Made by a program: the position numbers and the translations under genes | Notes under the pieces: model-generated | What the model was told of the DNA's origin: nothing | The model's database searches: none | The model's input: the letters and a program-made list of their open reading frames with translations, nothing else | From: Hyphomonadaceae bacterium | GTDB taxonomy: Bacteria > Pseudomonadota > Alphaproteobacteria > Caulobacterales > Aquidulcibacteraceae | Assembly (NCBI GenBank): GCA_021731815.1 | Contig: JAKFWO010000010.1 | Coordinates: 32,912 to 96,911 of the forward strand | Length of the DNA stretch: 64,000 nt | Direction: 5' to 3' | Shown here: piece after piece, positions 8,913 through 16,377 of the stretch | Numbering within the stretch: position 1 is the stretch's first letter | Layout of the letters: each line of letters begins with the position of its first letter

Positions 8913-9319
8913 GATTCACGCGCCCGCTTCCACCGCCATCAACTTGTTAACATGAATTAACGGCAGACAGAATAGCGTGCGGGCATCGCATTTTAGGGAA
9001 CGTTTCCGCAAAGAGCGGAAGAAATCCGTTATGTTTCTGTGGTGAATGCCCGGTGGTCACTCGAACGACTGCAAAATTACGACCTATGGGATCAGGACAT
9101 CACGTCTTCGTGAACTATCCCGCGGGCCCAGCAGAACACATGCCCGGCAAGCGAGGCCTCGAGCATATTCAAGTCAATCCGAGCCGAATGTCTGAATTGA
9201 AAATGCCCGGATTCAATGATTTGGAGCGCGTTCGGGCGAAAAACCGGATTCCACTTTTTCGGAACGCGCTCTGGTGGTCCCCGGCATCGCGCATCACCGA
9301 TGAATGATCTTCCCGAAAA
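8913..9319. other. Gene-free region between the cold-shock gene and tRNA-Glu
   Basis: About 400 bases with no credible gene. It should hold the promoter of the cold-shock/DUF192 unit near its left end (A/T-richer stretch near 8940-9040). The only clear element is the palindromic dispersed repeat at 9212-9272. A short open frame at 9053-9307 runs through the repeat and has no recognisable features, so I do not call it a gene. Confidence 0.6.
9212..9272. repeat. Palindromic interspersed repeat of alphaproteobacterial type
   Basis: The arms GAGCGCGTTC (9224-9233) and GAACGCGCTC (9262-9271) are perfect inverted repeats of 10 bases with a loop containing CCGGATTCCACTTTTTCGG. The sequence ending in CCACTTTTTCGGAACGCGCTCT strongly resembles a short palindromic element I associate with intergenic regions of many alphaproteobacterial genomes. 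That identification is from memory, not from a search. The hairpin is immediately upstream of the tRNA-Glu 3' end. Confidence 0.6.
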
Positions 9320-9394
9320 TGGCAGGCCCTAGGGGAGTCGAACCCCTCTTCCCAGAATGAAAATCTGGTGTCCTAACCGATAGACGAAGGGCCC
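9320..9394 (-). tRNA. tRNA-Glu (anticodon TTC)
   Basis: The minus strand folds as a full cloverleaf of 75 bases: acceptor GGGCCCT/AGGGCCT, D-arm GTCT...GGAC, anticodon stem CCAGA/TCTGG with loop TTTTCAT and anticodon TTC (reads GAA/GAG), T-stem AGGGG/CCCCT with loop TTCGACT, discriminator G and an encoded CCA end. The first acceptor pair is G1-T72 (a wobble) rather than G-C, the only departure from an ideal helix. It stands alone, between the palindromic repeat and the ThiE-like gene. Confidence 0.95.
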
Positions 9395-9491
9395 GCGGTT
9401 GGAGGGGCGTCGTATAGCGAGCAGCGCCCCGGCGCGCAAGGGGATTTCTGCGATGGAAGCCTGCCCCGCGCCGATTCCCCGAAGATCCGGA

Positions 9492-10178
9492 TTACAGGTC
9501 GACCAATCCATCGAGTGCGGCGATTCCCGCCGCACCGGCTCCCAAAACCCGCGCGGCGCGCCGCCCATCGATTCCGCCGAGCCCCACAACCGGTATTGGC
9601 GACCGCCGGATCGCCCGGGCGAGCCGCACGGGTCCCAACGCGGCCCGGCCAGCGGCGCTCGGGCTGCGGCTCGGGAATACGGGTGACAGCAGCAGAAAAT
9701 CCGGCTGCCAGGCGAGCGCGATGCGGCGTTGCGCGCCGGGGCGAAAAGCGGCGCTCAGCCATTGATCAGGCCGCAATCCTGGGCCCGAACTGCGCCGTTT
9801 CTGGGCGCGGAACGGCAGATGCACCCCCGCCGACACCATCAACAAATGCCGGGAAGCAGGCCATGACACGAAGAACGCCGCGCCCCGGCGTCGCGCCAGA
9901 AGCGCAAGGCGCGGCCCGGCCGCCAGCCAATCGGCCCGCCCGAAATGGCGGAACAACACGCCGGCCCCACGCGGCAGCCGGTCGATGAGCGGAGCCGGAT
10001 CCGGCGTGCGTGCGGGGTCAAGCACGAGGAGGAGCGGTGGCGCGGCTTGCCTTCCAATGGGCCCGGGCGCTAATCCCTTGCGTCGGGCCAAAATGCGGCG
10101 CAGCAGACGCTGCGAAAGACCCCATGACCCCGGTCCGCTTCCCGAATGCCCTGAACCGGCGGATTCAACATCTCGCAA
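9492..10178 (-). CDS. Thiamine phosphate synthase (ThiE/TenI) family protein
   Basis: The C-terminal two thirds match the ThiE/TenI TIM barrel: PPLLLVLDPARTPDP at the start, ASRHLLMVSAGVHLPF, PDFLLLSPVFPSRSPS, and IPVVGLGGIDGRRAARVLGAGAAGIAALDGL at the end. The pyrophosphate-binding and catalytic residues expected in true ThiE (for example a Lys after the GxHL motif) are poorly conserved, so it may be TenI-like or a divergent synthase. No ATG start exists in a sensible place: the frame is open past 10300 but would run into yggS on the other strand. I placed the start at a TTG at 10178; a GTG at 10199 and a TTG at 10091 are alternatives. It is divergent from yggS. The protein is unusually rich in Arg and Ala. 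Confidence 0.6.
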   Translation of the reverse strand: MRDVESAGSGHSGSGPGSWGLSQRLLRRILARRKGLAPGPIGRQAAPPLLLVLDPARTPDPAPLIDRLPRGAGVLFRHFGRADWLAAGPRLALLARRRGAAFFVSWPASRHLLMVSAGVHLPFRAQKRRSSGPGLRPDQWLSAAFRPGAQRRIALAWQPDFLLLSPVFPSRSPSAAGRAALGPVRLARAIRRSPIPVVGLGGIDGRRAARVLGAGAAGIAALDGLVDL

Positions 10179-10205
10179 TGTCCCGGAATCCTGGAGCACG
10201 CCCGA

Positions 10206-10919
10206 ATGATGGAGCAAAATTGGCCTCCCGCCGTGGAATTCGATGCTGATCTCTTTCGGCAGATCGCGGCCACGCGCGCCGACATTCTGGCGCGGATTGC
10301 GAGCGCCGCGCAAGGGGTGGGGCGGGAGCCGCAATCCATACGCCTGACCGCAGTTTCAAAGACCCAGGTGCCGGCAAGGATCGCCGCCGCTCTCGCTGCC
10401 GGCCAGCGCATTTTCGGCGAAAACCGTGTGCAGGAGGCCATCACGCGCTGGCGCGGCACCCGCGAAAGCCTGCCCGATCTCCATTTGCGGCTGATTGGCC
10501 CCCTGCAGAGCAACAAGCTCGCCGAGGCAATGGCGCTGTTCGACGCGATCGAGACGCTTGACCGGCCGAAACTCGCCCGGCTCATCGCAGATTCCGCCCT
10601 GAAAACCGGCCGGATGCCGGAAATATTCGTCCAGATCAATATTGGCGAGGAGGTTCAAAAAGCCGGAATTCCTCCGGGCGAGGCCGATGCCTTCATCGCC
10701 GCCTGCCGGGGAGAATATGGGCTGAATATCGCGGGGCTGATGGCCATCCCGCCGGTGGATTCCGCACCCATTCCCTTTTTCGTGCGGCTTCGGGAAATCG
10801 CTGCGCGCAACGGGATCGAGCATCTGTCCATGGGCATGAGCGGGGATTTCGTGTCCGCGATCGCCTGTGGTGCCACTCTCGTGCGCGTGGGCAGCGGGTT
10901 GTTCGGCACCCGCGTTTAA
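10206..10919 (+). CDS. yggS: YggS/PROSC family PLP homeostasis protein
   Basis: A 237-residue pyridoxal-phosphate-binding protein of the PLPBP (YggS/PROSC) family, which buffers PLP and affects amino-acid metabolism without a known enzymatic reaction. The PLP lysine is Lys52 in LTAVSKTQ; other family marks are FGENRVQEA, HLRLIGPLQSNK, VQINIGEEVQKAG, GLMAIPP and LSMGMSGDF. The start at 10206 has GGAG about 10 bases upstream. It is divergent from the ThiE-like gene, a vitamin-cofactor neighbour, and followed by a secreted protein gene. Confidence 0.93.
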   Translation: MMEQNWPPAVEFDADLFRQIAATRADILARIASAAQGVGREPQSIRLTAVSKTQVPARIAAALAAGQRIFGENRVQEAITRWRGTRESLPDLHLRLIGPLQSNKLAEAMALFDAIETLDRPKLARLIADSALKTGRMPEIFVQINIGEEVQKAGIPPGEADAFIAACRGEYGLNIAGLMAIPPVDSAPIPFFVRLREIAARNGIEHLSMGMSGDFVSAIACGATLVRVGSGLFGTRV

Positions 10920-10953
10920 CCAATTCATTCCGCTTTGCTCCTATCCTGCGGGG

Positions 10954-11901
10954 ATGGGGAACAAATACCGGGTCCTTTGCCGCGCGCCAGGGCTGACAGT
11001 GTGGATGACATTGGGGCTTGTGTCGGGCCTGGCTTGGGCGGCGGCAATGCCGGCACTGGCGCAAGCGACCCCTCGGGCTGTGTCCGGCCAGGGCAGCGCG
11101 CCCGCGCCTGCCCAAAAGGCCGACCGTGCCTTTTATGAGCGCGCCATCCTGCTGGCGGCCGACGAAAAATGCCGGCTTTTTGCTCCGGATCTGCGCCGGG
11201 CTTTGCGGGTGAGCGAGGCGCAAGCCCGCGGTGCGGCCTTGCGTGCGGGGCTCGCAGAGCCTGCTCTGGCCCGCATCGGGGCCAATGCGAAACAGGCCAT
11301 TGCGCTGACCCCATGCCTTGACCCTGAAATCACCGGCCGCGCGACACGGGCGCGCGACGCCTTCGCGCAGTTCAGGCTGCAAAAATCGCAGGATTTCGCC
11401 GGAAACCAGCGGATCTGGCGGGCGCGGCGGATCGCACCGCTGGCCGGCTGGGTTCTCGTTCAGGATCTGTCGGGAGCTGCGCAATTCGGGCTGTGGCGGG
11501 GGGCTGGTCCCGACGCACCGGCCGGCTTCATCCTTGCCGCCCCGGTCCTGGCCGGCCAGAACCGGCCGATCGCGGCCAAGCTCATCCTGCGCGACCGGGA
11601 CAAGCGTGCCACCCCAATTCTGTCGGGTGCGGGAATCGTCACCTCGGTCAATGCCCCCGGCCTCACCGCCCCACCACCGGCCTTCACCACCACCCTGTGG
11701 GCGCGTGAGCGCCTGCCCGACCCCGAGGCACCTGCGACGCGCATCCGTTTCGCCTTCGGAAACGAAGCCGGGCCACGTCTTGCCGGGCTCGACCCGCGCG
11801 AAGCCGTCATCCTGCGTCTGCACTATGCCTCTGGTCCGCCGCGCGATTTTCTCATGGATACCGGCGATTTCGCCGCCGCCTGGGCCTTTGTGGGGGGATA
11901 G
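10954..11901 (+). CDS. Secreted protein of unknown function
   Basis: I do not recognise the family. The 315-residue product has a long N-terminal signal sequence (hydrophobic core near residues 15-37, ending AMPALAQA) and then a soluble domain. There are paired cysteines, one in ADEKCRLF and one in LTPCLDPEI, spaced as a possible disulphide. The central region has beta-like segments (GWVLVQDLSGAAQFGLW, GFILAAPVLAG) and the C-terminal half reads like a beta-sandwich. An open frame extends upstream into yggS, but the signal peptide supports the ATG at 10954 (or an internal ATG at 11005). It lies 34 bases after yggS and 82 bases before moaA on the same strand, so the three may be co-transcribed. 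Confidence 0.7.
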   Translation: MGNKYRVLCRAPGLTVWMTLGLVSGLAWAAAMPALAQATPRAVSGQGSAPAPAQKADRAFYERAILLAADEKCRLFAPDLRRALRVSEAQARGAALRAGLAEPALARIGANAKQAIALTPCLDPEITGRATRARDAFAQFRLQKSQDFAGNQRIWRARRIAPLAGWVLVQDLSGAAQFGLWRGAGPDAPAGFILAAPVLAGQNRPIAAKLILRDRDKRATPILSGAGIVTSVNAPGLTAPPPAFTTTLWARERLPDPEAPATRIRFAFGNEAGPRLAGLDPREAVILRLHYASGPPRDFLMDTGDFAAAWAFVGG

Positions 11902-11983
11902 ATCCCTTCGGCATTCCGGTGCGGACATTTCGTCCGGCATTCCCGCCTTGCACCCACCCGGCCAATCGTTCAGGACTGGGGCC

Positions 11984-12994
11984 ATGAACGCTTCCGATCC
12001 AGGCATGATCGACAATTTCGGGCGGCGCTTTGGCTATGTGCGGCTGTCGGTCACGGAAATCTGCAATTTCCGCTGCCTCTATTGCCTGCCCGATGGCTAT
12101 CGCAAGACCGCCGATCCCGGTTTCCTGACGCCGGACGAAATCCTGCGCCTCGTGCGGGCCCTGACCGGGCTCGGGATCCGCAAGCTCCGCCTGACCGGCG
12201 GGGAACCGACGATTCGCACCGATCTGACGGAAATCATCACGCGCGTCGCGGCGGTACCGGGGATTTCCAAATGCGCGCTGACCACCAATGGCTGGAATCT
12301 CGACCGCCATGCCGCCGAATGGGTGGAGGCGGGTCTCACTCATCTCAATGTCAGCGTCGATTCACTCGATCCCGCGCAGTTTGCGGGGATTACCGGACAT
12401 GACCGGCTGGACGAGATTCTGGCCGGGATCGACCGCGCTTTGTCGCTGCCCCTTGCGGCCGTCAAACTCAATGCGGTGCTTCTGGCCGATTCCGTGTCGG
12501 AAGGTTTCGGAAACTGGGCGGAATATGTGCGGCACCGCAGGCTTTCCGTGCGCTTCATCGAGCTGATGCGCACCGGCGACAATCGCGAGTTTTTCAGCCG
12601 CCAGCATGTCAGCGGCAATCTGCTGCGCCAATGGCTGGACACAGAGGGCTGGGTTCCCTGCGCCCGCGGCGCGGATGACGGGCCGGCGGTGGAATTTTCC
12701 CATCCCGATTTTCAGGGGCGGATCGGCCTGATTGCGCCCTATGCGCCCGGTTTTTGCGATGGCTGCAACCGGCTGCGGGTCACAGCCCGCGGTCGCCTGC
12801 GTTTGTGCCTGTTTGCGAGCGACGGCCCCGATTCCCCGGATGGCTGCGATCTGCGCGATCTCTTGCGCCATGACGGTCAAACCGATGCCCTGCACGCCCG
12901 CGTGCTGGATGCGCTGCGCTTCAAGCGCGCGGGCCATGCGCTGCACGCCGCCGATCCGGGCAATCTCGTCAATCTCTCCCGGACGGGGGGGTGA
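11984..12994 (+). CDS. moaA: GTP 3',8-cyclase (molybdenum cofactor biosynthesis)
   Basis: A radical SAM enzyme that, with MoaC, turns GTP into cyclic pyranopterin monophosphate for the molybdenum cofactor. The 336-residue product carries the radical-SAM cluster CNFRCLYC (CxxxCxxC), LRLTGGEPTIRTDL, TTNGWNLDRHA, SVDSLDP, and the second Fe-S cluster FCDGCNRLRVTARGRLRLCL. It ends in Gly-Gly, matching the functional double-glycine tail of MoaA. The upstream open frame is much longer, but the ATG at 11984 gives the family-typical start (IDNFGRRFGYVRLSVTEICNFRC). No other moa gene is in the window. Confidence 0.95.
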   Translation: MNASDPGMIDNFGRRFGYVRLSVTEICNFRCLYCLPDGYRKTADPGFLTPDEILRLVRALTGLGIRKLRLTGGEPTIRTDLTEIITRVAAVPGISKCALTTNGWNLDRHAAEWVEAGLTHLNVSVDSLDPAQFAGITGHDRLDEILAGIDRALSLPLAAVKLNAVLLADSVSEGFGNWAEYVRHRRLSVRFIELMRTGDNREFFSRQHVSGNLLRQWLDTEGWVPCARGADDGPAVEFSHPDFQGRIGLIAPYAPGFCDGCNRLRVTARGRLRLCLFASDGPDSPDGCDLRDLLRHDGQTDALHARVLDALRFKRAGHALHAADPGNLVNLSRTGG

Positions 12995-13042
12995 TCCGGG
13001 CTTTTGTGCCGATCGAACTGAACCTGTTTGATCGATTGAGGC

Positions 13043-13618
13043 TCAATTATCGGCCTCGACCGTCGCGATCCGCAATTGCCGGGCACGGGTCAGGATGGCG
13101 TCCTCGAGCCCGATGATCGCATCATTGGCCGGCTGGACATCGGTCCAGCCATCGGGTGTCTTCACCTGCTTCGACAGCGAGACCCGAAGCGCATCGGCGC
13201 GCAGGCGCGTATCGAGGATGAAGACCGAGACCTTGAAACGCTCGCCGGGGAGCTCGGGATTGGTGTACCAGTCGGCGATGATCACACCGCCAAAGGGATC
13301 GACCGAAACCAGCGGCATGAAGGACAGGGTTTCGAGCGAAGCCCGCCACAGAAAGGCGTTGACGCCGATTTCCGCCTGCGAATTGGGCTGACCATTGCGG
13401 CCGAGATCAGGCACCGGAATGCCCTGGGCGAGATCAGGGTCGAGCGGCGTTTCCTTCCCTTTGTCACCGCCGAACAGACATCCACCGAGCATCAGGGTCC
13501 CGGCGCACAGCAGCCCGGCGGCCGCGATGGAAACGGGGCCGCGCCCGCGCCTTTCACTGCCTTCAACCTGGCGCGCCGCTATCGGGGCGATGATCTGTTT
13601 GTTCGAGGGTCCCGTCAT
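13043..13618 (-). CDS. DUF3576 lipoprotein
   Basis: A 191-residue predicted outer-membrane lipoprotein. The signal sequence ends in the lipobox LGGC with Cys47, followed by LFGGDKG. The domain after it (IGVNAFLWRASLETLSFMPLVSVDPFGGVIIADWY, then RFKVSVFILDTRLRADALRVSLSKQ and a C-terminal GLEDAILTRARQLRI) is DUF3576, a family largely restricted to alphaproteobacteria and of unknown function. The open frame extends 12 codons further upstream; I chose the ATG at 13618 as the more typical start. It is downstream of, and on the same strand as, the histidine kinase, and converges with moaA. Confidence 0.85.
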   Translation of the reverse strand: MTGPSNKQIIAPIAARQVEGSERRGRGPVSIAAAGLLCAGTLMLGGCLFGGDKGKETPLDPDLAQGIPVPDLGRNGQPNSQAEIGVNAFLWRASLETLSFMPLVSVDPFGGVIIADWYTNPELPGERFKVSVFILDTRLRADALRVSLSKQVKTPDGWTDVQPANDAIIGLEDAILTRARQLRIATVEADN

Positions 13619-13814
13619 CTCATCCGTTCCTGATCGCGGGGGGAGGGAGAGCAAATTCCCGAAATATCCGCCCCTCGTGATGATTTTGTCGGCACCCTAT
13701 AGCACAGGAATTCCGGCGGAACAGAGGCAGGACTGTGCCCTCTTTATTTCCATTTTGCCACATTTCCGGCACCAACCGGCGGCGCAGAGGGTATGGAAGC
13801 AGAAAATCGGGGCC

Positions 13815-15365
13815 CTATCCGCGCGATTTGCCATTGGTCACTGCAGGGACCAGAGGCAGGCACATGCAAAAGACCGAGCCGGCCGGGCCGGTGCTTTCGA
13901 GCTTCACATCCCCGCCCTGGGCGCGGGCGAGTTCGCGCGCGATTGCGAGGCCAAGGCCCGTGCTGTCGGCCCGCCCGCCGCCGGCAAAGGGCGCGAACAA
14001 TTTCTCGCGCACCCGTTCGGGAATTCCTGGGCCGTCATCGAAAATGCGGATAAAGGCCTGATTGTCGGTGATTTCGGCCTGCACGGAAATTTGTCCGGGA
14101 TCCTCGCGGCCCCCCTGGGCCGCCAGCGCCTGGGCCGCATTGCGCACCAGATTGCCCATGATCCGGTGCAGATTCTCCGGATCGGCCCGGACCCGCAGGC
14201 CGGGATCGATATCATTGGTCCAACGCATTTCGGGGTGCCCGACCAGCGCTTCAGCGGCAGCCCCCTCGACCACGGCGGCGGCCGAGACGATGCGGAAATC
14301 GGGGGCGCTTTCTTCGGTCTTGCCGAATTTGAGTGTCGCCTGCGTGAGATTGATGGCGCGCTCCAGCGCGCGTTCGATGCGCGGCGCGATCTGGCGGACC
14401 TTGGGATCCTCGCTCGACACCAGACGCTCGGACAGGATTTGCGCCGAGGCCAGCGAATTGCGAAGATCGTGATTGATCTTGGCGACGGCCGCTCCCAATT
14501 GGGCCAGACGCTCATTGGCCTTGAGCGCCTGTCGGACATCCGCCTGCATGGCCTCCAGCGCCTCCTTCGCCGCCCAGATCTCGTCCTTGCGGCCGGTGGT
14601 CACGAATTTCCGGCTGGCGTCTTCCGGATGGGCGCGAAAATAATGGATGGCGTCGATCAATTGGGCCATGGGCTGGACGAAGACCCGCGACAATATCCAG
14701 AACACCGCAAAGCCGGTAGAGATCGCGATGAACAACGACAATCCCAGAATGCGCCACGCATATTCGGCAAGGGCTGCCTTCAGCGGCGCTTCATCGAGCA
14801 CCACCTCCACCATTTCATTCGGGCGCAGCATGGAGGGGGCATTGACGAAAATCGCCCGCCCCCGCGGCGCGACCAGCGCATCGGCCACGGCCCATACATT
14901 GACAAAGGGATTGTAATCATCGAGACGCGCGCGCACCAAAGCCCGGGGCGTCCGCTGCTGTTGCAGCAAGGCCACGGAATAATCGCCCGCGCGCCGCAAG
15001 CGGATGGATTCGATCTTTTGGCTTTCGATCAGCCGCCGGGCTCCCTCGAGTTCTTCGGTGCGTTCCTGGGCGAGTTCGAGCGAAAGCGCCGCCACCTGCG
15101 CCAGCCGCGTGCGCTCGGAAATGAAATTCCAGCGGAAATTGGCGGCGGACGGAAAGAAGATCACCGCTTCCACCGCAAGGACCGTCAAAGTGGCGATGAG
15201 AAACAGCCGCCGCGACAGGCCGAGGCTGCGCTGCGGGATCGCGGGCGACAGGCCCGTCCGCCTCACGCCCGACAACAGCTTCCGGATCAGGCCCATACCG
15301 GCGGGCTCCGGGGATTCGGTTCGCGGTGGCTTCTGGGAGGTCAGGGCTACGCCAGCGTCGTCCAT
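13815..15365 (-). CDS. Membrane sensor histidine kinase
   Basis: A 516-residue sensor kinase. There are two membrane helices, about residues 53-75 (RLFLIATLTVLAVEAVIFFP) and 204-226 (WRILGLSLFIAISTGFAVFWIL), bracketing a roughly 130-residue periplasmic domain, then a HAMP-like linker and a dimerisation/phosphoacceptor helix with INHDLRNSLASAQIL (His299 likely phosphorylated). The ATPase domain has NLVRNAAQAL (N box), DDGPGIP (G1) and STGLGLAIARELARAQGG (G2). No response regulator gene is adjacent, so its partner is elsewhere; the OmpR-family regulator at 24.5 kb is a possibility only. Confidence 0.92.
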   Translation of the reverse strand: MDDAGVALTSQKPPRTESPEPAGMGLIRKLLSGVRRTGLSPAIPQRSLGLSRRLFLIATLTVLAVEAVIFFPSAANFRWNFISERTRLAQVAALSLELAQERTEELEGARRLIESQKIESIRLRRAGDYSVALLQQQRTPRALVRARLDDYNPFVNVWAVADALVAPRGRAIFVNAPSMLRPNEMVEVVLDEAPLKAALAEYAWRILGLSLFIAISTGFAVFWILSRVFVQPMAQLIDAIHYFRAHPEDASRKFVTTGRKDEIWAAKEALEAMQADVRQALKANERLAQLGAAVAKINHDLRNSLASAQILSERLVSSEDPKVRQIAPRIERALERAINLTQATLKFGKTEESAPDFRIVSAAAVVEGAAAEALVGHPEMRWTNDIDPGLRVRADPENLHRIMGNLVRNAAQALAAQGGREDPGQISVQAEITDNQAFIRIFDDGPGIPERVREKLFAPFAGGGRADSTGLGLAIARELARAQGGDVKLESTGPAGSVFCMCLPLVPAVTNGKSRG

Positions 15366-15588
15366 ATCGGGTGTCCCGGAAAATCAAGCGCGTGGCACGC
15401 CGCAACACAAGCGCTTCTCGCGAAGTACATTCTACATCCGATAGTTCAGGAATACCAGACGCGGATTTCGACACGCAAACCAAAGCGGGATTTTGCCGTG
15501 CAGGGTAACGCGGGCCGAATCCCCGCCCGCTCATCCGGTCAATTCCCGGGGGGCTTTCCGCAATATCGCGGAACAGATTTACCGGCCC

Positions 15589-16242
15589 TTAAAGAATTTT
15601 CTGTCCCGTGGCGGCCCAGTCGCGCGCGAAGATTTCGAGGCCCTTGTCGGTCAAAGGGTGCTGATACAGATCGGCGAACACATTTGGCGGGATGGTCGCG
15701 CAATCGGCACCGGCCAGAGCTGCGTCGCGCACATGCGCCCCGTTGCGGATCGAGGCGGCCAGCACCTCCGTGCCGAAGGCGTAATTGTCATAGACTTCCC
15801 GGATGTCGCGAATGAGCTGCATGCCATCCGCGCCCTGGTCATCGAGCCGCCCGACAAAGGGCGAAATGAAGCTCGCACCCGCCTTGGCCGCCAGCAAGGC
15901 CTGATTGACCGAGAAGCACAGAGTGACATTGACCATGACCCCCTTGTCGGCGAGCGCGGCACAGGTGCGCAGCCCCTCGCGCGTCAAAGGCACTTTCACG
16001 GCGACATGATCGGCAATCGCGGCGAGCTTTTCGCCCTCTTTCAGCATGGTTTCGAAATCGCTGGCTGCGACTTCGGCCGAAACCGGGCCCTCGAACAATT
16101 CGCAGATTTCGGCGATGGTCGCGAGGAAATCCCGTCCTGATTTGGCGATCAGGCTGGGATTGGTGGTGACGCCATCGATCAGACCGGTTTCAGCCAGTTC
16201 CCGCAGCACGCGGATCTCGGCGGTGTCGAGAAAGAGTTTCAT
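15589..16242 (-). CDS. tal: Transaldolase / fructose-6-phosphate aldolase family (short type)
   Basis: A 217-residue class I aldolase of the short transaldolase (TalC/FSA) family, acting in the non-oxidative pentose phosphate pathway or on dihydroxyacetone-type donors. It starts [13 protein letters not shown] and has [11 protein letters not shown], the Schiff-base lysine Lys83 in [44 protein letters not shown] and the C-terminal TIPPNVF...HPLTDKG. The ATG at 16242 has a clear AAGGAA ribosome site; a longer open frame upstream is not needed. Short-form enzymes are the usual transaldolase of alphaproteobacteria. Confidence 0.92.
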   Translation of the reverse strand: MKLFLDTAEIRVLRELAETGLIDGVTTNPSLIAKSGRDFLATIAEICELFEGPVSAEVAASDFETMLKEGEKLAAIADHVAVKVPLTREGLRTCAALADKGVMVNVTLCFSVNQALLAAKAGASFISPFVGRLDDQGADGMQLIRDIREVYDNYAFGTEVLAASIRNGAHVRDAALAGADCATIPPNVFADLYQHPLTDKGLEIFARDWAATGQKIL

Positions 16243-16377
16243 GCGTGTTCCTTTTGGCCAGACCGTCGGGCCTGTGGAACGCCGAAACACGCAGGCTGTC
16301 AAGCAGCGACCGGCGCATTCAAAAGCAGAGGATAAATTCCCGCTCAAATGCACCGGGTCCGGGGTGGGGCGCCCGGC

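Noticed and set aside
13395..15815. 806-residue open frame on the plus strand
   Set aside because: It lies antisense to a clear histidine kinase and the DUF3576 lipoprotein; long antisense frames are expected at this GC content and it shows no domain.
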